Shown: one piece after another, positions 12,121-23,420 of the stretch
Numbering within the stretch: position 1 is the stretch's first letter
How the letters are laid out: every line of letters starts with the position of its first letter
DNA from: Naganishia liquefaciens
Taxonomy: Eukaryota > Basidiomycota > Tremellomycetes > Filobasidiales > Filobasidiaceae
Assembly: GCA_013423385.1 (NCBI GenBank)
Contig: BLZA01000058.1
Location: 124,001 to 188,000 of the forward strand
Reading direction: 5' to 3'
DNA length: 64,000 bases
Program-made: the position numbers and the translations under genes
The notes under the pieces: generated by a model
Databases searched by the model: none
The model's input: the letters and a program-made list of their open reading frames with translations, nothing else
Told to the model about the DNA's origin: nothing

Positions 12121-13923
12121 TATTTTGTCCTCCTCCGGCATCTCTATACCGCTGATCTGCGATGGGTATTGCTGTCCCAGGAGCCGTTTCATACCTGGCT
12201 GTGCACCGTATTCCTGCACGGGCTGTGCGTCCCATATTGACCACGCTCGTATTTTCTGTTCGGAACCGGCTGCCAAGACGTGCGTTTGGGTAGGGTTGGT
12301 GGCAAGGCCCTGAGGAGCTCCATGTCAATGCGAGCTATAACATTGAGAGAGGTGACTCACGAGACCGCTGCGATAATCATTCACATGGCCTTGATATCTC
12401 TGTACCGGACCCGCCCGCGGAAACCGTAGATCGAACATTGCAAGCTACCACTCGTGAGCCCTAATTTCGCGCCGAAACAGTACGCGTATCAACTCACCTG
12501 ATGCGTGTATCCCGAAGCGATAAAGCTTCGTCCGCCGGCACGCCCTTCCTCTAGCGCCTTGATCCCGCACACCGACTTGCCGAGCTCGAGTTGTGATACA
12601 GCAGCTGATTCGATGGGCAGGCGGAAATCGTAGTGAATAATCGAGGACGACCGCAGTCCTACGAGAGCCTCATTCTATTATTTTTTTTCCTTGAGTTAAG
12701 CGAAACGAGACACCGAATCTGCAACGTACGACGTTCATCTGACACACGCTCAGGGCATCCGATTTTGCCGGCGTCTGTATCGACCGGAATTCTGGGTTCG
12801 TTATATCCTTAGCATACACAATCCGCTGATTCCCTCCAACGGCGACCGCGTTGCCAGAGCAATCCATACTCCAAACGTCTTGCATCTTTTTAAGATCCCA
12901 AAGAACGGTGGGCTCTTCTTCACCGAAAAAAGGAAGAGGCGCGTCGTCGGGTACGAAAGCAGCGAGCATCGCGGGGATACGGGAAACGACGATGCGCGGT
13001 CGGGGCCCGAATGTTGTCGCGCTGAATTGCAAATGATCAATCGGAATAGATGCGGATAGGGGCCAAGGAAGACATACATGTAATGCTCTCTCGTCGCACG
13101 AATACCGGTGATCTGCCTTCCGTCAGCTTTCTATCCTGCTTTCCCAATACGAGCGACAAACCCTTTTTCCAAGATTAATCTCATGCCACAACCACCGCCT
13201 ATACTTGGGCACCTGTCTTTCCCCGTCCGCCATGTGTAGATCCCCGTGCGACAACTCCCAATCAGGAACATCGTATTCCATTTTCACTGCATGGATGGAA
13301 CCCATCGCATCGCCGAGAAGAATGGACGATGTCTGGTCTGGGATCGTCTGTGAGGAAGATTAGCAAGGGATTGACTGTGAAGAGGATGGGACGTACGGTC
13401 ATCACAGTGAGTGATGCGGGAAAGGTCGGTTCATCGTCTGCTGTGATGCAAGACATTCTGGAATACCCTGATCCACGTTCACGCCTAACCAAGGGTCAGC
13501 AAGTTTCACAATGGAAAAAAAAGGGGGGAAGATAGCCGACCTCATTCTCCGTTGAGCCTCTGCCGAGGTGGGACCCGAAAAACGCTCATAGCCCAATTGC
13601 AGCCCCGTCGCCCGAAGCAACGTCCTATCAATCCTGGCGCGTTGCTTTGGCTCCTCTGCTAATCTCTTTGAAGTTGACCCCTCCTTTCTCTCGTACGGTT
13701 CCTTCTTCCTCCTGCGGTCCTCTGGAGCCTGTTTGCGGCGCTCTAACCGCTGTCGAATAGTTTCCGGCTCCGCTTGTCGCTTTAATCTCGAATCCTGTTC
13801 AGCGCCGACGGGAAAATATTTCTTCTTGGTGGCGTTCCATACAAGTCCTGGCAGATCGCCCAGAGGTCCTGCAGCGGCCATGTCTCGCTGAATTGTCTTT
13901 GCACTGCTCGTGTGCCGTGCCAT
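12082..13923 (-). CDS. DCAF4-like WD40-repeat protein
   Basis: Probable beta-propeller adaptor of the DCAF4/WDR21 type, which in animals docks on DDB1-CUL4 ubiquitin ligase. The N-terminal exon (from 13923) has the DCAF4-like motif PGLVWNATKKKYFP, then a strongly basic region and GLQLGYERF. Later exons hold WD-type strands, for example DVWSMDCSGNAVAVGGNQR and LAAGSEQKIRAWSIWD near the end. At least five introns interrupt the frame and I have not fixed every border. The last dozen codons (ending NDRQMETHM) overlap the MFS remnant and show similarity to the 3' flank of the live MFS gene, so the C-terminus may be recently acquired. It diverges from the HP1 gene with 271 bp between starts. Confidence 0.7.
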
Positions 13924-14194
13924 TCATTTCCGTTGGCAAAATCCTGAAACCTTGCATCAAGCGATATCGTCGGGTTCGGCCGTTTGCTTCCGCCGTGGCC
14001 CGGCTGCCGAGATTCTTCCTTTTCTGGCACATGACGGACGGGGGCATTGGCGGGGCGCGTCAGGCAGGCGCGTCGGGGAGACTGCCAGGCCAGCGAGCGA
14101 TGCTGCCAGAGCTCATCCCATCATCATCGTCCGTCGTCTCGGCTCGCTCTCCTCTTCGTGCCCGCCTGTCCCTGTCACTCCATGCCACCTCGCC

Positions 14195-15183
14195 ATGTCT
14201 CAGGCAGCACCCCGCTCCAACGCCACTGACAACGAAAACGTCGAAATGGTCAATCTCACCGGTGACCCGCCCGTCGCTCGGTCCAATGCGGGAGCGGGCA
14301 AGGCTGCGGATGTTGCGGCGGACGACGATGATGACGACGATGAGGACGAGGAGTACGAAATTGAGGACATCTTGGGACACGAGTTGAAGAATGTGAGTCG
14401 ACGCGATCGCGCGAGCTCTACTGCGATTGCTAACCGCGTTTCTCCTATCAGGGTCAATACCGATGTATGTTGTCGTGACCAAGGACAATGAACTCTTGCC
14501 TGATCTCCTGCAGACCTTGTATCATGGGCTGGCTACGGTCCGGAACACAATAGTTGGACACTGGAACGCGACTTGTACGCCTCCTTTCCCTCTTGGTATC
14601 TCGCCCTTGACCCTTAATTTCTTACCAGCGGCTCGACAGAAATCATAGACGACTACTGGAGCAAGCAAGGCGGCCGTCCGGCTCCTTCGTCCACTTCAAA
14701 ATCCAAGAAGCGCGCCGCTTCCGCTTCGCAAACAAACAACTCGAAACGCACGGGCTCGTCGCAGCCGCAGCAGAACAAAAAGGCCGATCGGGATGGACAG
14801 AGGGCACGGGCGGAGCGCGAGGAAGCGGAACTGGAAAGGCTCGCGCAAGAGCATCAAGATCCCGTGTCGCAGTACAAGGATCTGGCGAATTGGGAGGATT
14901 CAGTGCAAAAGATTTCGACGGTGGAGAGGGGTCCTAACAATCGATTGGTCGTGTACATGATTATGTGAGTAACACCCGGGCTTTCTCGTTCTTGGAGGAG
15001 CTGACAGGGCTGGTAATTGCAGGAAGGACGGGTCAAAGACCGCGCAGGACTCGTCGGTTGCAAACGCACGGTGCCCGCAAAAGGTCAGTCATGCCGGACC
15101 GACAGCTCATTCACCTTGGCTCAATCACCTCTCAGATGCTCGAATTCTACGAGAGCCATCTCAAATGGCGTCACGTCAAATAA
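14195..15183 (+). CDS. HP1/Swi6-type chromodomain and chromoshadow protein
   Basis: Heterochromatin protein expected to bind methylated histone H3K9. Exons 14195-14392, 14452-14464, 14514-14574, 14629-14964, 15023-15083 and 15136-15183 total 717 nt (238 residues) in frame. An acidic run of Asp/Glu (about residues 43-53) precedes the chromodomain, which begins YEIEDILGHELKNGQYRY and continues LVSWAGYGPEHNSWTLERDL with the aromatic cage residues Y, W and Y. A basic Lys/Ser/Gln hinge follows. The C-terminal half contains a chromoshadow-like domain (WEDSVQKISTVERG to MLEFYESHLKWR). Exon 2 is only 13 nt and lies within the chromodomain. Its presence suggests an RNAi- or H3K9me-based silencing system elsewhere in the genome. 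Confidence 0.9.
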
Positions 15184-15511
15184 GATGCTGGCACTGACTG
15201 TAATAGGAGTTACGGTAGAAGCAAGTAGTGGAAGAAGGGCTTGCGGTCTCTCTTGCTTGTAATGGGACGAGTGCGGTAATTTTGGAAATACAATGTTCGA
15301 TATCCTTTCTTGATCATGTCGACCATCATCTCGACCGCGCTTCACGATGTCCTTGGTCGATATCGCAAGTTGAACGGCGCGCCGATGAGTCATGAGCTCA
15401 CCGATCGAACGCGTTTGTGAACGAAGTAGGTGTCGACATGCTTCGGCTATGTATGGGCGTCCCTTTTTGCTGTGCATCGCTCTAGCTATCGTTTGTTACG
15501 TACCGATCATT
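15184..15511. other. Short intergenic region before the chitinase
   Basis: 328 bp. It includes an in-frame upstream ATG at 15392 that would extend the chitinase by 40 residues including a hydrophobic stretch (PFLLCIALAIVCYVPII). That alternative start would give a signal-anchor. Confidence 0.4.
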
Positions 15512-17350
15512 ATGGGATTCAGCAAGTTCCTCGACAAGCTCAAGGGAAACGATCAGGCTCCGCATCCGGGGTCGTATCAGGGTGGACAGCATCAGGCCAT
15601 CTATCAGCCGCCAATGCAACAACCGTATCAGCCACAGATGCGGCAAACATATCAGCCCTCAGAGGGAAAACGAATGGTCGGTTACTTCGTGAGTCTCTTT
15701 GCACCATGACGATATGAAGCTCACTCGCCTGCAGACCAATTGGTAAGCAGGCTCGATGACCGGGCGTTCCTCGCTGCACAGCTCACCCCCTCACAGGGGA
15801 ATCTACGGCCCGAAATACTTCCCCTCGATGATCCCCGCTACCCATCTCACGCATCTCATGTACGCCTTTGCCAATGTCAAGCCCGATACCGGAACAGTAT
15901 ACCTCACGGATGCATGGGCCGATGTCGAAATTCATTACGAAGGTGATAGCTGGAACGATCAGGGCACAAACCTGTATGGCAATTTCAAGGCGCTGTACAA
16001 GCTGAAGCAGGCGAATCGAGGTCTCAAAGTCTTGTTATCGATTGGAGGTTGGACGTATCGTGAGGTACGTGACGTCTTGAAGCGGAAACGGTGGAAGACG
16101 CTGACGTTTAGCAGAACTTCCGCTCGCTTGTCAATCCCGGACATCGGGCAGAGTTTGCGAGGAGCGCAGCAGCCATAGTGGAGGATGTGGGGCTCGATGG
16201 GTAAGTCGATCTCCTGCCGTTATGAAAAGGTACTGACAAACTCAAAGTCTGGACGTGAGCTCATCTGACTGCTGCCAACGACATTCTCTGACTTCCGCAG
16301 ATCGATTGGGAATACCCAGACAACGACGCAGAGCAGCACGCTCTCGTGGATCTACTGAGACTGTGCCGAGAAGCTTTGGATGATCTCGCGCGGCGGAAAG
16401 GAAGCCCTCGGCGGTACGAAGTTTCGGTTCGTCGCTACACTTGCATTCATGATGCTTGCTAATGCTTTGCAGATCGCGGCGCCGTGCGGTGCACACGTGT
16501 ATGAGAAGTTGCGCATACAAGAGTTGGATCGGTATCTCGATTTCTGGAATTTGATGGTCAGTGTGCGCGTGATCGCCGAAAGAAGTCAGCTCATGTTTCC
16601 TGCAGGCTTACGATGTAAGGTAACCCCTTTTCCTCACGTAGAACCCGCTCACCTCTTCGTAGCTCTCAGGTTCCTGGTCACAACGCGCAGATCACCAAGC
16701 AGCGTTGTACGCCGCCAGCCCGGGCAGCCTGTGTGTCGATCAGGCCGTAAGCTTCTACCGTAGCCGAGGAGTACCTCCACAAAAGATCGTCCTAGGTATG
16801 TCTTCTGCTGTCCCTTTTGCATTCGCTGATGATGCACAGGGATACCCGCTTACGGACGACGCTTCCTTAACACGGATGGGATTGGACATCCTTTCCACGG
16901 GGTCGGAGCGGAAGAGGGACTTGTCCCATATCGAACCCTTCTAACGCATGACTGTCAGGTGATTGAAGACAAGCGACTCGGTGCTTCTTTCACCTACAAT
17001 CCGTGAGTCTGGAAAGCCGCATCACTCACATCGCTGACAGCCACACAGCCAGACAAAGGAGCTAGTCAGCTACGATTCGCCCGCCATCATCGCCACCAAG
17101 GCAGACTATATCAACCGCAACCAACTCGGAGGCGCAATGTTCTGGTCCCTCGAGCTTGACTTGCGGCCTGGGGAGGATATCCACTCCCCGGGTTTGGTTA
17201 CTCTGATGGCGCAGCATATGGACGGTGGTCTGAGACGCGAGGAGAACGAGTTGATGTATCCCTTCAGTAGTAAGTGATATCACGCCGTTCCGGGACGGAT
17301 TACTAACTAGGGGCCCAGAATACGATAATTTACGGGAAGGGCGGATATAA
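15512..17350 (+). CDS. GH18 endochitinase with three microexons
   Basis: Hydrolyses chitin. Exons 15512-15688, 15735-15742, 15797-16064, 16115-16200, 16248-16254, 16301-16426, 16473-16556, 16606-16614, 16663-16795, 16840-17002, 17049-17269 and 17319-17350 total 1314 nt (437 residues) in frame. A Gln/Pro/Tyr-rich N-terminus with repeated YQP units precedes the TIM barrel. Motifs in order are [20 protein letters not shown], the catalytic DGLDIDWEYP with all residues of DxxDxDxE, NLMAYD, and [11 protein letters not shown]. From the chosen start there is no signal peptide, as in fungal chitinases exported by unconventional routes. The alternative start at 15392 would add a hydrophobic segment. 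The 8-, 7- and 9-nt exons encode conserved motifs. Donor 16427 is GTTCGT. Confidence 0.92.
15735..15742 (+). other. 8-nt microexon (T-N-W of the GH18 barrel)
   Basis: ACCAATTG is flanked by an intron ending CTGCAG and one starting GTAAGC. It joins GYF to GIYGP as F-T-N-W-G, a stretch conserved in fungal chitinases. Confidence 0.9.
16248..16254 (+). other. 7-nt microexon in the chitinase catalytic motif
   Basis: TCTGGAC lies between introns 16201-16247 (GTAAGT...CAAAG) and 16255-16300 (GTGAGC...CCGCAG). It supplies the middle of DGLDIDWE. Without it the catalytic DxxDxDxE motif is lost and the frame shifts. Confidence 0.92.
16606..16614 (+). other. 9-nt microexon encoding A-Y-D
   Basis: GCTTACGAT follows TTCCTGCAG and precedes GTAAGG. 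It encodes exactly A-Y-D of the GH18 motif NLMAYD, whose Tyr and Asp contact the substrate. Because it is a multiple of three, skipping would keep the frame but remove the active-site residues. Confidence 0.9.
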
Positions 17351-18671
17351 TCTGCCCCGCCAAAGTCTGCTCGCCATGGTTGATCTACATCATTCGCTAT
17401 CTCTATCGAGCAGCCCCACCCGATTCGCGTTTGTATGCATCCCCTCCGCAAATTTCCAACCTTTTTCCAGTCATGATTGTAATGATTCCCAGTCAAATCC
17501 AACCTCCCATCGTAGAAGAGCCGTAGAGAGCGCAAGAGATATTGGACACGATGTCACGAATAATTATGACGCATCACGCGGTGAAAACGTGCACTTACGC
17601 CATCTAGAAGTCTCCCTGAGGTTTTTATCGACGTCCCGGCGGTTTGTAGGCGAGTTTGTTCAATTTCAGCGCGACTACTGCTGCGGAGATGCAAGGTATA
17701 AGCCTGAGCAGGAGTCAATGTCACCCATGTGGGACAACAAACTGGAAAGGCCGAGGCACTTGTGTGTACGGCGTTCAAGGTAACGGTGAATCCGCACTCA
17801 GCCTGTTCAGATTGTGGCGAGTGCTTCAACAATGACTTTCATCGATGATACTCGGTAAAGTCACTTAGTCACTTACGAGAAGTCCATCTTTGATCCACAC
17901 AGCCCAGCGTTCAAAAGCAAAGGCTGTCTGCGGCTCGAGGTTGAGCGAAGAAGCCCGAACCTGACACAATCCCTCTCGACGAGATCCGCCTCTCTACGTC
18001 GAGTTCAAGGTCGACGCCGGGGGTCCACAGCTGGGCATCTGCAACGCGGCAGCAAAGCCATAATACCGCACGAAAGATTTGAGCCTGAAATGCAAAGCGC
18101 ACTCTAACAGTTGATGGCTTGTGAGAAGAGCGAGGCGTACTGCAAGAGCTGACATATACCTGGAAGCTCGTGTCTCAGAATAATTTGGGAGTGGATCCTC
18201 CTGAACCGCTACCTTTATCTGTGTGCCCTTGAAAGCTACTTTGAGGCATCCTTCGGCTTCCGAGTCCTGCAGGTCTGCCCGAAAAGCTGCCCGCAAGCGG
18301 TTTTGCTACTCCCAAAGCCCCTCATTCGACAGAGAATTACCGTTTCCTCCCATCAGAAGCGTCGTGATGCGCTGTCCTGCAGAACAGCTTGTGAAACGAT
18401 GAAACGTTTCGACGCGCGTCATCTTTCCCATTGTTCTCCCGCCAAGTACGACAATAGAACATGAACCAACCATCAAAAGGCATCCTTTCCTCACTTGATG
18501 GGCTTGTATCTCACGCAAGATATATACAGTCGTCGAATGATGATGTTCCGCATATCTCCCTCGCCAAATACGCCTCAGCCCCGCCGTCAAGAACCGAACG
18601 CTTCAAGCTCACCGTCGGCTGTTGATCAGCTCGACCCCACTCTCCTTCTCCCTGGCTTCTAGACAGCCATC
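17351..18671. other. Long intergenic region, no gene seen
   Basis: 1.3 kb between the tandem chitinase and glucanase genes. Frames on both strands are short and unlike proteins. It presumably holds the chitinase 3' end and the promoter of the secreted glucanase. Confidence 0.4.
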
Positions 18672-20723
18672 ATGCGCCTCCACATATCAGCCTCTTTCTT
18701 GCTCTTCGCTCTCACAGCGGTGGCACAGCCTGTCGCCTTGAGCAACGCGACCGAAGTCGCAGTTTCCGGGAACCAGGGCCTTCCTTCCATCTTTGGTTCG
18801 AGCTGGAGTAAACGAGGAGACCGGCGTCCATCGAGACGATCGCAACACATTCATGCGGGTCATGTGAATGAGAAACGATACTGGAAGGTCTCCTCCGTCT
18901 GGATCGGTAAGTTCACGGGTTTCTGGTATACCATCTGCTCACTGGGCGCAGATGACGAAGAGGCGAGTAGGGCCAGCAATATGCATCGAACGACGACGAC
19001 GATTACCGTCACTGTGGATGCTATGGAAACGGAATACGTTGCTCCAACGTCTACAAATCTCGTCTCTTCTACTGCTGCGACGACAACAGCGGTTGTCACC
19101 GCGACGGAAGCGGCTGCAGCGAATGCTTCGCACAGTGCGTCCGTTACGACCAGTTCGGTATCCCTCACACCAGTCGCTACCGGCTCACCTACCGGCAAAC
19201 TCGTATTCGCCCACTTCATGGTCGGCATTGTTTCCCCATACACTATCAAAGACTGGGAATACGATATGACGCTCGCCAAATCATACGGGATTGACGGTTT
19301 CGCGTTAAACATTGGCAAGGATCCTTACACGGATGCCCAGCTGGCACTAGCCTATCAAGCCGCTGAGGGTCTGGACTTCAAGGTGTTCATCAGCTTCGAT
19401 GTGAGCCCACCAATCCGTTTAGGTGATCTTCACTGAAACTCTCTACAAGTTCAACTGGTTCTCCATTAGCGACATTCAAGCTGTCGCCGAACTCGTCAAT
19501 AAATACGCTTCCCACCCCGCTCAATTCCGACTTCCCGGCACCAGTTCGGCATATGTATCGACTTTTGCCGGCGATGGTTTCGACTGGTCTGCCGTCCGCT
19601 CTCTGACGGGCAAAGACATCTATGTTGTTCCGAACTGGCAAGCGACGGAAGATAACGCTGCCAATAGCGGTGTGCAGGGATTGTTCAGCTGGCACGCCTG
19701 GCCTTCGGAAAACAATCGCCCTGTCAACAAGGCGATGAATATCGAGGCGGATGAAAAGTATATGGCTGTCACGGCGGAAGAGCAAAAAGTCTACATGGCG
19801 CCGGTTTCACCATGGTGTGAGTGCAAAGGATTGGTGGAAGAGGAAATCAGAGCTGACCTCCCCCAGTCTTCACTCACTTCGGAAAGGAGGTTCCCTATTC
19901 GAAGAACTGGATTTTCCTCAGCGAGACGTTGTGGTACGATCGATGGCAGCAAATCCTGCAGATTCAAGACGACCTGAAGTATGTCGAGATTGTTACTTGG
20001 AATGAGTAAGTACAAAGCCGCCGACAGTGGCATATTCTGACCATCCGGCCTTTAGCTATGGAGAGTCTCATCATGGTGAGTTCCGCGCTTCCGTCCTTTC
20101 CCAAACTAACTCCTCTCCAGTCGGACCTTACGATGTTCCGCATACCGATGACGGATCCTCCAAATGGGCCAAAGACATGCCACACGATGCCATGCTGGAA
20201 TTTGCCAAGCCTTACATTGCCGCATTTAAGAATGGCTCTTCGACACCGATCATCGAGCGCGACATGCTGGTTTACTGGCATCGCCCGACGCTCAAGAATG
20301 TCGAATGTGATGCGACGGACAATTGCGGTGCCAAGCCCGAGGGTTGGGAGGTGAGAGCATTTTACGCCTTAGCTTTCAGTTCTGAACCGAATCCTGGGCA
20401 GATGCTTCACGATGAGGTCTTCGTGGCGGCGTTCACTCGTTCTTCCGGTCAGGTACAGGTGACGTCCGGCAGCAACGCTGTCTTCTCGCAGAAAGTAGCC
20501 GCGGGCGTCACAATGATGCGAGTCCCAATGTCGCCTGGCGAGCAGGATTTCCATTTCACCACTGAAGCCGGTACCGATGTCAAAGGGCGAAGTCCGCAGG
20601 CTGTACGAGCAAGCTGCATCGTGAGTCCCTCATACGGGCAGCTAAATCGAGCTGACTACCTCGAAGAATGGCAACTACAATTATAACTTTGTTAGCGGGC
20701 TCTTGTCGCCCCCGTTCATGTAA
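18672..20723 (+). CDS. Secreted GH71 alpha-1,3-glucanase (mutanase)
   Basis: Hydrolyses alpha-1,3-glucan of fungal walls. Exons 18672-18906, 18952-19400, 19450-19816, 19867-20005, 20056-20075, 20121-20350, 20402-20620 and 20667-20723 total 1716 nt (571 residues) in frame. A clear signal peptide (MRLHISASFLLFALTAVAQ) is followed by a basic propeptide-like region with KR sites, then a Thr/Ser/Ala-rich linker that is probably O-glycosylated. The catalytic domain starts at KLVFAHFMVGI and contains DGFALNIG, WHAWPSE and the conserved WNDYGESHH. A 20-nt exon encodes YGESHH. The protein lacks an obvious C-terminal carbohydrate-binding module. It probably acts in wall remodelling together with the adjacent chitinase. 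Confidence 0.92.
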
Positions 20724-20875
20724 AATAGGAGGCTGCTTTTATACCCTTGTACTAGTGGTCTTATAGGCAGGTCCGAGACCTCATATCTATAATGTGTGAA
20801 AGTAGCTTGCCTCACAAGGGAGATCTCATCTTCTACAACATTTCGGCTACTCCGAATCAGTATTTGGTGTGTCAA

Positions 20876-22516
20876 TCATTCGAACAACTCACCTTCGTTT
20901 GTCTGGACGCTCTTGTCCATACGCGTGGCAAACAGTTTCTTGTACACAAAGCCCTGGTCGTATTCGCGCATGACCTCGGCATTGAGTGTCATCCTATCCT
21001 TGACGAGCCACTGATATTGGCTGATCAGAAGCGTCAAGTGCGCTGTCAACGCCGCCAGCACAAGCGGCACCAGAAAGTAGTGATCTGGGTAGAACAGCTG
21101 CGCTAGGATGACATGAAGAGGAGAAAAATAGCTGCAAAGCCATCAGTACACGTAGACGGCATTGCCAGATCGCTTACCTGAAAAAGATGACGCCAAAGTC
21201 GCTCGGATCCCAGATATTCAGCACCTGCATCGTATCCCCTCGCTTCCGCCCAGCGCTCGATCCAGGCTCGCTCTCGAGGTGTTGACCATTGACGAATTTC
21301 CAAATGACGGAAGGCGAGAGGTAGTACCTGTGGCGGTGTGAGTGGTGTCCGGAGCGGGCGTAAAGACTTACTTTGCAAACGCCAGGAACTTGCTTCGGCG
21401 GGACTCGACAGCTTCATTTTCCCCGAGTTCAGGCTTGGGGACAGTCTTGGCATTCGGAGAATCGACCGGTGACTAGAACGACGTCAGCGGGAAGTTATCT
21501 CAAGTTTGGAGTACGCACTGAACGGAATCTTAGGTCATATCGTCTATACGACGTGAACATGTACCACGCATTCAAGCCGGCAAGACCGAGCGCGATGAGG
21601 AAGAAGATCCAGCTCTGTTGCCTGTCAGCAATGAGCCTTTCAAATTTCGACCTACTCACCCCAGATGCGCCAACTACTCCACGCCGCACCAATTCAGGCC
21701 GCTCGAAGCGTTCCAGGTTCCCGCGCCTGATTTCTTCCGGGGTCTTGAATATATCGTCCAATTCCCCCTTGCCGTGCCTTCTTTTTGGCTCCAAAAACAA
21801 CGGTGCACGAATGAGGAAGTGTAACCCGTGAAATACGAGCGCCAGTGGTAGCGCAGTGTGCGTCGGAAGGCTGAGGGTATCGGGCAGCCAGCGATCTGCC
21901 ATGTCCGAAGGAAGATGCGACAGTCTACGATGTGTCAGCGAAATTTGTGCCGATATGGTACGACGCACCGATCCCAAAGCGAGCGCTTCCGTACCACGCC
22001 TCGACGCTTGACAGGCGTCACCGGTGCCGGCGAGCTAATCATCCTCGCGAGTCTCCCCTTCATCTTCGCCATAGGCGTCTGCGGTCCATCCACGACAACG
22101 ACAACTCCCTCATCCGGCTCCTTCGCTTCCCTCCGCTCTGCTGCTGCTCTCCGACTAGCCTCGACATCAAAGGGGATAATCGTGCTTCGTGAGATTTGAG
22201 ATGGCGAGTCTGGTGAGTAATACGGTGAGCCAGGTGTAGCGATCGACAGACGGGATCGTGAGCGCGTGATGGGCGTCGTCAACTGGGGATTCGGGCTCTG
22301 CGGCGGTGTAGTCTGAGTTCCAGCTGTTGCGTACGAGTGTACTGTCGCCCTCGGCAATCGCTTCCGCAGTGGTGTCACTTCGGGCTCTTCGCTGAACGTT
22401 GTGCTTTGCGACAAGGACGATTTGCCATGCAGCGGCGTCGGTGTGCCGAGCCGTGAAGGAGATTCCCCAGATGCCGGCAGGGACTGACGCGGGCGTGCAA
22501 AGGGCTTGAGCGGCAT
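20876..22516 (-). CDS. NUR1: Nur1/Mug154-family nuclear rim protein
   Basis: Inner nuclear membrane protein; in yeast Nur1 tethers rDNA and heterochromatin to the envelope. From the Met at 22516 a Ser/Thr/Pro-rich N-terminal domain with many TPxK/SP sites (likely CDK targets) precedes the membrane part. Membrane segments appear around LPLALVFHGLHFLIRAPLFL, WIFFLIALGLAGLNAWYMF and HYFLVPLVLAALTAHLTLLI. The family signature SYRRYDLRFR and SPNAKTVPKPEL are present. At least four introns are visible and the coding end is TGA at 20876-20878. It diverges from MED10 (188 bp between starts). Finding an HP1 gene nearby is suggestive but the two are not adjacent. Confidence 0.82.
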
Positions 22517-22704
22517 CTTTGCTGCTAGTATCTATGCTGATGCAATATATGTGATTGTGAGTAGATCATCGTTCAACTAGCTGCCCAAGTCGAACGCCCT
22601 CATCTCTTCGCGCTTGTGCGATCGCGCTTCATCCAAGACATCGACTTGGGATTAGAGTCTCCTTGTCCCGGTTCCATCCAACAGCATCTCCTTGTCCTGC
22701 AAAC

Positions 22705-23384
22705 ATGACATCCAGTCCCGCACTCACGCCTACCACAAGTCAAGTCAACTTTGCCGACCTCCAGTCTCAACCGCCAGCACAGGATCCGCAAGCCCAGCTC
22801 CGTCGTGATGTCGAGCGGAAACTCCTCGAAACGTGTCACTTGTTGTTCGAGATGGAGATAACTGCGGGAAACGTTGTGCCGGGACGGGAAGATGCCATGA
22901 TTGAGATAACGTGAGTTTCTCGGTACGGTGTCAGAGTGTGGCTGACATTTCGCAGAGATCAGCTGACGGCGCGGTACGCGGAATTATCAGCGCTGAGTGC
23001 CCAATCAACGGATCAAGTCCTCGGGGAAGCCTTAGTGTAGGTCCAGAGCTTTCTGAAAGGATGCTCGCTGACCTCTCAACAGAGAAATCGACGCCACTCG
23101 CAATCCCCATTTCGTAACACGCAAGTACCTCAACGCAGCACTTGGCACCAACCAATTCCACAACGCGAAATACGAGGCCTTGACGGTATGTCTTTTGGGC
23201 TTCTGGATGGTCACCGCTGATTCCTCCTCCCCAGACATATCACGACATGCTCTCTACGGCACTCGGAGATGCATTCCCCGACATGGCGGAAGAGCTCTCA
23301 ACGCTTCGTCCAATACGAGAGGACAAGCCAGAGAAAGAGGCGGAGACAGAACCGCAAGCCCCGCCCGTCAAGATGGAAGACTAG
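22705..23384 (+). CDS. MED10: Mediator complex subunit 10
   Basis: Middle-module Mediator subunit (yeast Nut2) for RNA polymerase II transcription. Exons 22705-22910, 22956-23036, 23083-23185 and 23235-23384 total 540 nt (179 residues) in frame. A Gln/Ala/Pro-rich N-terminus is followed by the helical core LLETCHLLFEMEI, then NPHFVTRKYLNAALGTNQF, which resembles the Med10 signature NPxxFTxxxLExxxxxNQ, and YHDMLSTALGDAFP. The C-terminus is acidic and Pro-rich. The annotation rests on this helical pattern and length, so I hold it somewhat below the enzyme calls. Confidence 0.75.
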
Positions 23385-23420
23385 TCATGGACATTTCGTT
23401 GTATTCTCAGTTGTATCTAC

